From: Candidatus Latescibacterota bacterium
Lineage (GTDB): Bacteria > Latescibacterota > UBA2968
Assembly (NCBI GenBank): GCA_018650745.1
Contig: JABIFK010000621.1
Coordinates: 1 to 10,224 of the forward strand
Reading direction: 5' to 3'
Length of the DNA stretch: 10,224 nt
A program made the position numbers and the translations under genes. The notes beneath the pieces were generated by a model. It did no database searches. It worked only from the letters and a program-made list of their open reading frames with translations, and was not told the origin of the DNA. Of this stretch, positions 1 through 7,006 are shown one piece after another; the stretch's first letter is position 1, and every line of letters begins with the position of its first letter.

Positions 1-1694
1 CCCAAAAGCCATACCACCCCTTTTGCGGGATCAAAAACGGTCTTGTCTGCATTGACAATTGCCGACACCATTTTGTCATACGTCGAAATATTTGCACTGC
101 GAAAACCCGTCAATCCCAAATTTTGCCCTGCGTAGTGATATCCCAAATGAATAATAAACAGACACGAACCCAAAAACCCAGCCGCAAATGCCAAAACAAC
201 CGTCCAAAAAACCCAACGCCGTCGCACCAGCAAACCAGAAAACAAACGCAAGTGGTGGGGCAACGCTGGCCATGCCGGAATGCGTGTGTTACCAAAAAAT
301 GCGCTTGAATTGATCAACCCCATACCCACCATATTTGCTCGAGACAAAGTCGCTGTCCCACCCAAACTCTGTATAATTCCACCACCCTTTGTTCCCACAG
401 GAAACAAATAAGAACACCCCGTCACAGCCGTATATTTGGCCACCACAAAATAACCCACATACATCAAACCCAGCTGCATAACCGCCAAAGACCAAGACAA
501 CCCCATCCCCACAAAACAACCCAAAACGTAAACCGTTGTGCTCACCAACCCAATCAATGCCAACCGATACGAAATGGCCCCATCATCATCTGGTACCCGA
601 ATACCTTGCCACGCGATATGACACACCCGAATCAAATGAGATCGTGCCACCCACACCGAATACACCGCTAAAAACACCATCGCACCATGAGAAGACAGCA
701 GCATAATTTCACCCGATTCGGCTTGTTGTCCGGCATATCCCACAGCAAAACCTACGCGTGCCATCAATCCTTCTTGCAAAATAGCCACCAAACGCAAAAC
801 CCAAATGCTGAACAAAATATCCAAGTTACACAAATACATCAACCCAATCACAGGCGGCAATACACGCAAATAAATCGGTGGAAATGAGCGCGCAAACGGA
901 ATCTCCTTGGTCAAGTAATCATCAAACAAACCAATGCGTGGCAAATTGGGTGCAAAGTAACCCATCATATTCCACACATATACACAAAATACAATGCCAA
1001 ACCCAGCCAAGAAAAAGGGGTCACGGAAAATCTTAGGCACCCGATGCCCCTCATCAAATCCTTCTGTCAACGCCACCGGAAAGACCACCAAAGGAAACGT
1101 CAACCGCTCAGACTCTTCCCACTGCTTTTGAAAGAGTATCGAAATACAAAACCCTGCCAGCACCAATGCCAACGAAATAGAGAACCACCAATAAAGCGTG
1201 GGCAACCATCCAAACAGAGGCATACTGGCCCCTTCGGACAAACCCTCATAAAATGGGCGAATAATCCCCTCACCATGGGGCATCATCCACCAGGGCAATA
1301 CATCAAACAACACTTCTTCCCAACGGTTTTCAGGCGACACAAAAAAAGTCGGTGAACTTAAAACACCTCCCCAATACGCCGTCCATCCACTGGCCGACAC
1401 CGTGCCAACAATCCACGACATACTGTAAATCACCAACAGCTCTGCCGAAGACAACGCAATACGTGGCCACACCAACTTCAAAATTAAATTGATACAGATC
1501 CATCCCACAAACGGCATGAGCATCGCAATAGGCAATTGCGATTTCACCAACGAAGCCGACCCCAAAATCATGCCCGCATAATCGCTGTAAATATTCAATC
1601 CCGCAGCCGTTACCGTACCCAACACCACAGCACGCAACGTAATATGCCGCTTCTGCTCGGATAAAGGTTCAGCATGGGTCTCAGTTTGTGCCAT
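1..1694 (-). CDS. Polytopic membrane protein, DUF6785/DUF6784 type (3' end cut by window edge)
   Basis: I translated this gene directly from the minus strand: 564 codons without a stop, from ATG at 1692-1694 to the window edge, so the C-terminus is missing. After a short polar N-terminus of about 18 residues it shows ten to twelve hydrophobic stretches, roughly at residues 19-43, 50-75, 86-103, 163-187, 226-244, 279-304, 330-349, 378-398, 402-420, 486-516 and the last visible residues. Trp- and Pro-rich loops lie at 100-163. The pattern and length resemble the uncharacterised DUF6785 (N-terminal) plus DUF6784 (C-terminal) proteins of Planctomycetes, Armatimonadetes and Poribacteria. That assignment is from memory and was not searched. 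Function is unknown; a transporter-like role in the inner membrane is only a guess. The Shine-Dalgarno sequence is weak (TAGGG, 5 nt before ATG). It lies 147 bp after the ceramidase-fold gene in the same direction, with no terminator between, so co-transcription is possible. Confidence 0.8.
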   Translation of the reverse strand, partial: MAQTETHAEPLSEQKRHITLRAVVLGTVTAAGLNIYSDYAGMILGSASLVKSQLPIAMLMPFVGWICINLILKLVWPRIALSSAELLVIYSMSWIVGTVSASGWTAYWGGVLSSPTFFVSPENRWEEVLFDVLPWWMMPHGEGIIRPFYEGLSEGASMPLFGWLPTLYWWFSISLALVLAGFCISILFQKQWEESERLTFPLVVFPVALTEGFDEGHRVPKIFRDPFFLAGFGIVFCVYVWNMMGYFAPNLPRIGLFDDYLTKEIPFARSFPPIYLRVLPPVIGLMYLCNLDILFSIWVLRLVAILQEGLMARVGFAVGYAGQQAESGEIMLLSSHGAMVFLAVYSVWVARSHLIRVCHIAWQGIRVPDDDGAISYRLALIGLVSTTVYVLGCFVGMGLSWSLAVMQLGLMYVGYFVVAKYTAVTGCSYLFPVGTKGGGIIQSLGGTATLSRANMVGMGLINSSAFFGNTRIPAWPALPHHLRLFSGLLVRRRWVFWTVVLAFAAGFLGSCLFIIHLGYHYAGQNLGLTGFRSANISTYDKMVSAIVNADKTVFDPAKGVVWLL

Positions 1695-1841
1695 AGACGC
1701 CCTATACCAAAGTCAAAGTTGAGTCTTGCGCGAACGCCCTGACCACATTGAGCAGTTGCGCAATTGAACTACAGAGGGATTCGTCTGCAATAAGTCGTTT
1801 TTATATCAAGCTGACATATCCAATTGTTTTTGCTTTGTTAC
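1695..1841. promoter_or_regulatory. Spacer with TTGCGCAA palindrome and a related TTGCGCGAA site
   Basis: This 147-bp gap precedes the membrane-protein gene. It holds the palindrome TTGCGCAA at 1756-1763, inside the larger imperfect palindrome CAGTTGCGCAATTG at 1753-1766 (12 of 14 positions symmetric). A similar core, TTGCGCGAA, lies at 1726-1734. Palindromes with a central CG are typical of LacI/GalR-family operators, so a repressor site is possible. I see no convincing sigma-70 promoter and no terminator here. Confidence 0.25.
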
Positions 1842-3206
1842 TCAAGGTTGCAACGCTGTATCAATGCGAAGCAATGCTTCAACAAGTTCATCGTGAATGT
1901 TGCTGTAAGGAATTTGCCCACCCATAAGCGGCACCTGATCAACGGCATAGCCCCCCCGATCTGCCGTCTCCCGATCTGGTGCATATCCCGTAGAATCATT
2001 CACCAACCCAGTAACCAATGGAACAGTACTCTCAGCTTGTGCATTGATCTCACGTTTTATCTGCTGAAAAACCTCAAAACCACTGCCCAAAATAGAAACT
2101 TTGCCAATGGCCATGCCCTGCAATTCTGTTGGTGGAATATGAGACCCATCGCGTTCCATCCGGTCAATAATACCACGCAACGCATTGGCAAAAACAACAC
2201 TTAGCGCACGCTTATGATCCCGATGCAAATCCGCACTGCTGCACATATCATTTGGCACGGCACCAATAATATCCTCAGCCTCTTTCAATTTGGCTTTCAA
2301 ATCTGCCAACGACCATGCCCGACGCGAAAAAGTCACCGATTCACTAAAACAAGCAATGCGATCAACCAAAAACGGCTCGGCCTGTTCAACACCCTCACGC
2401 AATGCCCGAGCATAACGTCCGGCAAGTACATCCAACGCCTGAAGAGACATGTCCTGGCTCTCATGAGCAACACACGCGTTGACATCCCCTAAGGCACCCT
2501 GTAAAAAAAGCCCAATCGCACCATCATATTCATCTCCCACACAATTGGACGCAACACCACAATAATCGCCATGCAAAAGATATGATTTTTCACAACACGA
2601 AACGGGATGACAACTAAAATAGCTGAAAAAGCCAACCAACTTCTCCCCAGCTCTTGCCGTAATCACATGACATGTGGTATCTGTTAGCTCTGGGCGATCA
2701 GGTGTCCACCCTTCGACCAACGCAATTTCGGGCGCAACACAGTGCTGATCATATTCTCGATTGATGCCAATGCCCTCACACGGAATCTCTGCATGAGCAA
2801 ATGTCACCTCGGCCAAATTTCCAACAGCCTGTATCGCCGCCTGAACCAACAAAACAGGCAGGATTTCGGCATAAAACAAATCCCGTTCTCCCCAGCCAAT
2901 ATAATATGAAACAGCCGGGCCACTGTGCGTGTGCGAACACGCCAACATAATCGCATCTTTAGAAATGCCCGTATGTGCTTCAATCTTTGCCCGTACCATG
3001 TTGGTAAAGTCAAGCGATACCCCTAACAAATCACATGCAATCAACAACATGCGTTCACCATCAAGCTCCAAGACCATCGCTTTTGCCCACAAACGATCTC
3101 TCACCCCAGTGCTCTGACGAAGAATATAAGGACCAAAACCCGTCATCTCCACCCCCACACGCGGAGTGATATCTGTCTGAGCAAATCCCGCTTTCACCAT
3201 ACCCAT
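1842..3206 (-). CDS. Neutral/alkaline ceramidase-fold zinc hydrolase (PF04734-like), cytoplasmic
   Basis: The 454-residue product resembles the N-terminal catalytic domain of neutral/alkaline non-lysosomal ceramidases. It opens with the family's AGFAQTDITP-type strand. Candidate zinc ligands, by analogy with the His-His-Glu-Tyr site of Pseudomonas ceramidase, are His92 or His94 (CSHTHSGP), His200 (SCHPV), Glu378 (GSGFEV) and Tyr408 (STGYAP). The family's GDVSPN-like segment is here GDVNA (240-244). No signal peptide or membrane segment is visible, unlike secreted ceramidases, and the C-terminal Ig-like domain is absent. The substrate is therefore unclear; amide or ester hydrolysis is a family-based guess. 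ATG at 3204-3206 is chosen because AGAAGG lies 5 nt upstream; an in-frame TTG at 3209 is too close to that site, and ATG at 3200 is the alternative. The ribosome site overlaps the stop codon of the aminotransferase gene, so the two are probably translationally coupled. Confidence 0.85.
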   Translation of the reverse strand: MGMVKAGFAQTDITPRVGVEMTGFGPYILRQSTGVRDRLWAKAMVLELDGERMLLIACDLLGVSLDFTNMVRAKIEAHTGISKDAIMLACSHTHSGPAVSYYIGWGERDLFYAEILPVLLVQAAIQAVGNLAEVTFAHAEIPCEGIGINREYDQHCVAPEIALVEGWTPDRPELTDTTCHVITARAGEKLVGFFSYFSCHPVSCCEKSYLLHGDYCGVASNCVGDEYDGAIGLFLQGALGDVNACVAHESQDMSLQALDVLAGRYARALREGVEQAEPFLVDRIACFSESVTFSRRAWSLADLKAKLKEAEDIIGAVPNDMCSSADLHRDHKRALSVVFANALRGIIDRMERDGSHIPPTELQGMAIGKVSILGSGFEVFQQIKREINAQAESTVPLVTGLVNDSTGYAPDRETADRGGYAVDQVPLMGGQIPYSNIHDELVEALLRIDTALQP

Positions 3207-3215
3207 CAATCCCTT

Positions 3216-4505
3216 CTATTGTTGTGAAATATTTTTTTCATACGCTCTTAAGGCATCTATATTGGCCTCAACCTTATAAACAATATCGGCCAACCGCTGC
3301 ATAGCTTTTTGATTGGGCTTATAATAATTGAAAGCAAATTCCAAAGCGTGATCAATTTTATACTGACAATTGGGTGTTTCAACTTTTCGATAATCTACTT
3401 TGGCACGCTTAAGATTATCCAACCACATCGTTTGGGGCCCTTTATAACCCTGCCAATTGATCCGTTTCCAAGTGTGAATGGGAGAGGGCACATAGTGCCC
3501 AATACCAAACCCTTCAGCAGAAAGAGCTTTCTCAAATGTTTCTCTGCGAATACCCGCAGCTTCAAAATTGAAATTGCACGTTGTAATGTGGTAGGCAGGA
3601 TTGGCATATTTGGAATACTTCGGCAATTTCATATATTTTGCATCTTTCAAATACGTCGTCAACAAAGCCATATTCTGCCGACGTCCTTCAATCTCACGAG
3701 GGAGCTTTTTAAACTGTTCACTGAGCAAAACAGCCGTAATCGCATTCATGCGATAGGTATAAACCAAAGAATCGGTATAGGGTTTGAGCTCATCCACACA
3801 ACTGCGATCTTGCAAACGCCCCATATGCTGCCCAATCATGCCCCCTCGCCAAAGCACCTCTTCATGGGGTGTGACCATATAACCCGCTTCAATGGTTGCC
3901 AGCAACTTGCCACCCATACACGAAAAACCAGCCGCATCACCAAAATTGCCAACAGGCGTCCCCTTCCAAGTTGCACCATGTGCCTGGCTGCCATCTTCAA
4001 CCACCACCAAGTTATGTTTACGAGCAATTTTCATAATCTTGGTCATATCGGCAGGCTGTCCATAAATATGCACAACCAAAATGGCTTTTGTGCGAGACGT
4101 AATCAACGCTTCAATCGTATCGGGGTCCAATAACCCCGTATCTTTTTTAACATCGGCAAAAATTGGAATCGCATTTTGATGCAAAATGCAAGAAATAGAA
4201 GCACCCCATGTATAAGGTGTAGTGATAACCTCATCACCTGGCCCAACCTCCAACCCCGCCAACGAAGATTGCAAAGCCCCATGTCCAGAGGCCGTGCCCA
4301 TTGCATGCAAACCCCCATGAAATTTGGAAATGGCCTGCTCTGCTTCTTTAATCTCAGGAGAGGACAATCCCAACCCCAAAACCTGCCCCTTCTCCAAATT
4401 GGCAGCAACCCGCTTAACAGCCCTTTTAGAAAACGTTGGAAACGGCGGTTGTGCAAGCACTCCCAACTTCTTACCCCCCAAAATCGCGAGCGTTTCTTTG
4501 CTCAT
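3216..4505 (-). CDS. DegT/DnrJ/EryC1/StrS-family PLP-dependent aminotransferase
   Basis: This 429-residue protein has the layout of the DegT (fold type I) sugar aminotransferase family. SASGHGAL-type phosphate-binding residues lie near 71-77 and PYTWGAS at 97-103. VVVEDGSQAHGA follows, with the PLP-pyridine Asp171 and Gln174. The Schiff-base lysine is Lys200 in CMGGKLLATIEAG. YRMNAI at 251-256 matches the family's R-M-N motif. Members usually aminate keto-sugars, often nucleotide-linked, with glutamate as donor; some act on cyclitols or as dehydratases, so the substrate is not fixed by sequence. The segment that usually reads TGEGG is TIEAG here. ATG at 4503-4505 is chosen because AGGAG sits 7 nt upstream; an in-frame start 34 codons earlier has no ribosome site and its product does not look like this family. 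It is 9 nt ahead of the ceramidase-fold gene, forming an operon. Cytoplasmic, length usual for the family. Confidence 0.93.
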   Translation of the reverse strand: MSKETLAILGGKKLGVLAQPPFPTFSKRAVKRVAANLEKGQVLGLGLSSPEIKEAEQAISKFHGGLHAMGTASGHGALQSSLAGLEVGPGDEVITTPYTWGASISCILHQNAIPIFADVKKDTGLLDPDTIEALITSRTKAILVVHIYGQPADMTKIMKIARKHNLVVVEDGSQAHGATWKGTPVGNFGDAAGFSCMGGKLLATIEAGYMVTPHEEVLWRGGMIGQHMGRLQDRSCVDELKPYTDSLVYTYRMNAITAVLLSEQFKKLPREIEGRRQNMALLTTYLKDAKYMKLPKYSKYANPAYHITTCNFNFEAAGIRRETFEKALSAEGFGIGHYVPSPIHTWKRINWQGYKGPQTMWLDNLKRAKVDYRKVETPNCQYKIDHALEFAFNYYKPNQKAMQRLADIVYKVEANIDALRAYEKNISQQ

Positions 4506-4795
4506 AAACCTACTCCTAGTATTAAAATGAAATCCATTGCATTGACAACATGTTTCAGATAGAAACCGCCAGATGCGCGAAATATAAAAGTGTTTGAACT
4601 TAGGCAAATTTAGAAGATTTGCAAGTCCTCAAATTGCAAGAACTTAAAAAATGAACTTGCCTGTCATTTCTGAATGTTTTAATCTGAAACTCAGCCTTTA
4701 AAACAATAGGTTCCCAACAAACACATATGAGAACAACAACCGAGTTATCAACAAACGTATTTGAAAAATTATGGCATCTCAGTCATCCACATCGC
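4506..4795. other. AT-rich intergenic region upstream of the DegT operon
   Basis: This 290-bp gap between the UxuA-like gene and the DegT gene holds no protein-like reading frame that I can support. It probably carries the DegT operon promoter. The best match on the minus strand is TTGTCA (4543-4548), 16 bp, TTTAAT (4521-4526), but it would start transcription within a few bases of the ribosome site, so I do not call it. A weak inverted repeat, GCAAGT (4621-4626) with ACTTGC (4655-4660), has a 28-nt loop and no T-run, so it is not a clear terminator. Confidence 0.4.
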
Positions 4796-5749
4796 TTATC
4801 TGCTCACCGCCTGAATCATCGCAATAATATACCCATACTGAAACGCCCACGCTTGCCTTACTCGTTTCGAAACACCTTCTGGAGCCACATCATCTTCGTG
4901 TTGTGGGGCATGATCGGGCATCAACATATATTCATAGCCCACCTCCTGAAACACTTTTGCAATCTCAAACATATCTAAGTCACCCTCATCGGGCCACGTT
5001 TCTTGGAAATTATGCAAACCACCTCGAATATTTCTAAAGTGCACATTAAAAATTTTCTTCCGCTCACCAAAATAACGCACAATATCAGCCAATTCATCAG
5101 CCGGGCTTTCCAAGCCTTCAGATGCCACGCCACAACAAAAATTAAACCCGTTATAAGGACTGTCTACCAATTCGACAAATCGCTTCAACCCCTCCAGAAC
5201 CGGATAGTTCCATCGCTCCACACCTTTCAAAACCACAGCGGGCGGGTCATTCAAATGGCACGCCAGTTGAACTTTATATTCTTCAGCCACCGGAACCACA
5301 CGCTTCAAAAAATATTCAATCCGTTCAAACGCTTCATCACGACTTACTTCTCCTGCTTCGGTCAGCGTTTCATTGTCATACTCATCCAACTTAAATGTGC
5401 TATACGTCGAATTTCCACGACCCACTGTACGTGGTGTGCGCTGGTGTGTCACAATGCAAAAATTGTAATTCAATGCCCGCAAACCCGCTCTTCCTGCATT
5501 CTCAATAATTTTGCACACCTTGTCCAAATCTTCATCACGTTGTGGGTCTTGTGCTAAGGGAATGCTCCGAGGCAAACCAAAATGGATCGACTCCACATTC
5601 ACCCCATACTTCGCAGCCTCTTCTTTATGCTTTGCAAGTGTGGCTTCTTCTGTATCCGGCACAGATGCATCCAAGTGCGTTACTCCATGCCGTGTTAAAA
5701 ATTCCATTTCCTTTTTTGACGTGCCAAAACTTTGTGTGCCAACGTACAT
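4796..5749 (-). CDS. Mannonate dehydratase-like TIM-barrel protein (UxuA family)
   Basis: The 317-residue product matches the UxuA pattern. CHLNDPP (164-170) corresponds to UxuA HPDDPP, FCCG (204-207) to its CxG segment, VHFRNI (236-241) to HxRN, GDLDM (256-260) to GDVDM, and MPDH (277-280) to RPDH. The implied metal ligands are His165, Cys205 or Cys206, His237 and Asp279, equivalent to the His-Cys-His-Asp manganese site of Streptococcus suis mannonate dehydratase. UxuA dehydrates D-mannonate to 2-keto-3-deoxy-D-gluconate in hexuronate breakdown. This protein is shorter than typical UxuA (about 350-400 residues), and many such proteins in these bacteria are of untested specificity, so a related sugar-acid dehydratase or isomerase is possible. 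ATG at 5747-5749 is chosen for its strong AGGAGG 6 nt upstream; the in-frame ATG 13 codons earlier has none. It lies 71 bp after the hydrolase gene, same direction. Cytoplasmic. Confidence 0.85.
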   Translation of the reverse strand: MYVGTQSFGTSKKEMEFLTRHGVTHLDASVPDTEEATLAKHKEEAAKYGVNVESIHFGLPRSIPLAQDPQRDEDLDKVCKIIENAGRAGLRALNYNFCIVTHQRTPRTVGRGNSTYSTFKLDEYDNETLTEAGEVSRDEAFERIEYFLKRVVPVAEEYKVQLACHLNDPPAVVLKGVERWNYPVLEGLKRFVELVDSPYNGFNFCCGVASEGLESPADELADIVRYFGERKKIFNVHFRNIRGGLHNFQETWPDEGDLDMFEIAKVFQEVGYEYMLMPDHAPQHEDDVAPEGVSKRVRQAWAFQYGYIIAMIQAVSR

Positions 5750-5820
5750 CGTCTTCCTCCTGTGAACAAAAACGAAAAAGGATTTCAAAATGATACATTC
5801 ACATTTAAAAACCTGCTCAA

Positions 5821-6876
5821 TCAGTCCAAGTCACCCAATGATGTGGCATTGTACGATTTAGAGTTTGGAATATTGCCTCCCAGATAGTCATACAACCGAG
5901 ATGCCGTCTCTATTGTTTTATTTACATACCGTTTCTGGGCAATATTAGACAAGTAATGCGCGTTAAACAAATGGCCCGATTGATCCACTGTATAAATACG
6001 CCCATCCATTTCTTTTTGATTGGCCGGATTGTTCTTTTGCAAAACACCAATTTGGGCAATCACATCCCCAGTGTTGGCATAATGCTCTATGTAAGGCACC
6101 AAACGGTTGCATTTGCGACTCAATTCCGTATCGGCATCGATCTCATCAGCCGCCGAACCAAAGGTATAAACTTCCAATTTTTCAAGATCAGATTTTCGCC
6201 CGTGTTGCTGATACGCTTGAACCAAATCTCGAACAACGTTCGAAGCCACAATCGCACCCTGAGAGTGAGCCAATAAAACGACACGATCATACGCATCAGA
6301 TGCCAGGGCATTTTCGACCCTCACTTTGGTGTATAACGCAGGCGTAGACGTAAAATCAAAGGTCCGACCAAAAACACTTTCAATCAAATCAACAAACACA
6401 CCGTCTGTTGGATTGTTGATCAATTCAATGGGCCGGCCAAAAAGCTCATAGAGATACGCCCCATTCATTTGTAACATCGTCGGATCAGTCGCAATCCCAT
6501 TCACAAAAAACCACTTCTCATTCCCAAATACATTTTCCCCTTCGTCAGACAGAACACTGGGATCTCCGTCAAAAGGATACGAACTCGGTGCCCCTCGAAA
6601 GGGGAACACACGAGGTATAAACATCAAAGCCAAAGCCTGCGTAATATTTTCAATCGTACGTGCCCATTCAGGCGAATGCGTACCTTGAGCCAGCTTGAAC
6701 TCACCCCATTGAGCCAAATTAAATTCCGAATGTTTGTTGGGGTGCCAAGACGACCGCGGCCCAATAATAGAAAAAAGAGGGGACCAAGGTGGCACTTTAA
6801 CAAGGTGTTGGGCCACAAGCTTCAGATCTTCAAAAATACTCGATATTTTATTCTGTCGCTTATTTCGATTCGCCAT
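5821..6876 (-). CDS. Alpha/beta hydrolase, lipase-like, unassigned family
   Basis: This 351-residue protein shows alpha/beta-hydrolase hallmarks. An oxyanion-loop-like FFVNGIATDP lies at 123-132. The nucleophile elbow is AHSQG (203-207) with Ser205, preceded by the hydrophobic strand RVVLL. A second central strand, VYTFGSA, is at 236-242. The likely acid is Asp271 (YANTGDVIA) and the likely base is His302 (QSGHLFNAH), with His307 as alternative. The order Ser-Asp-His is normal for the fold. I see no signal peptide or lipobox, so it is probably cytoplasmic. I do not recognise a specific family or substrate. The reading frame extends upstream to 6948, but a rho-independent terminator (6908-6938) lies inside that extension. 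I therefore choose ATG at 6874-6876, which has AAGGGG 8 nt upstream; ATG at 6903 and 6900 lack a ribosome site. The charged, Arg/Lys/Asn-rich first ten residues are ordinary for a cytoplasmic start. Confidence 0.75.
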   Translation of the reverse strand: MANRNKRQNKISSIFEDLKLVAQHLVKVPPWSPLFSIIGPRSSWHPNKHSEFNLAQWGEFKLAQGTHSPEWARTIENITQALALMFIPRVFPFRGAPSSYPFDGDPSVLSDEGENVFGNEKWFFVNGIATDPTMLQMNGAYLYELFGRPIELINNPTDGVFVDLIESVFGRTFDFTSTPALYTKVRVENALASDAYDRVVLLAHSQGAIVASNVVRDLVQAYQQHGRKSDLEKLEVYTFGSAADEIDADTELSRKCNRLVPYIEHYANTGDVIAQIGVLQKNNPANQKEMDGRIYTVDQSGHLFNAHYLSNIAQKRYVNKTIETASRLYDYLGGNIPNSKSYNATSLGDLD

Positions 6877-6907
6877 CCAAATAGCCCCTTTTTGACCCAT
6901 CATTTTT

Positions 6908-6938
6908 AAAAAAAAGAGGTGCATATTTCGCACCTCTT
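6908..6938 (-). terminator. Rho-independent terminator of the PL22-type lyase gene
   Basis: Read on the minus strand, AAGAGGTGC (6930-6938) pairs perfectly with GCACCTCTT (6914-6922) around a 7-nt loop, and a run of T follows (6908-6913, continuous with the end of the stem). It lies about 70 nt after the stop codon of the lyase gene. On the plus strand no T-run follows, so it acts in the minus direction. It also rules out the longest upstream start for the hydrolase gene. Confidence 0.85.
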
Positions 6939-6939
6939 C

Positions 6940-6968
6940 AGAATACATATCAAAAATTCACGCGTCAA
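6940..6968 (-). promoter_or_regulatory. Candidate sigma-70 promoter for the hydrolase gene, overlapping the terminator
   Basis: On the minus strand TTGACG (6963-6968, 5 of 6 to consensus) is 17 bp from TATTCT (6940-6945, 4 of 6). Transcription would begin near 6933, inside the left arm of the terminator hairpin. A new transcript could then not form the full hairpin, while read-through from the lyase gene would still be stopped. A 6-bp inverted repeat, ATGATG (6974-6979) with CATCAT (6985-6990), sits just upstream of the -35 box and could bind a regulator. This is pattern matching only. Confidence 0.35.
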
Positions 6969-7006
6969 TGACAATGATGACTGACATCATAAAACTGACA
7001 CATCTA

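Noticed and set aside
3309..4133. A 274-codon open frame on the plus strand
   Set aside because: It is antisense to the well-supported aminotransferase gene, reads as no known family and is rich in His, Ile and Asn as expected for a shadow frame.
4521..4548. TTGTCA-16-TTTAAT promoter-like pair on the minus strand before the DegT gene
   Set aside because: The boxes match well, but the transcript would start at or inside the AGGAG ribosome site, so it would be poorly translated.
4552..4690. Inverted 9-bp repeat GTTTCAGAT (4552-4560) and ATCTGAAAC (4682-4690)
   Set aside because: The arms are about 120 bp apart in AT-rich spacer, with no target duplication or transposase sequence; chance is the simplest reading.
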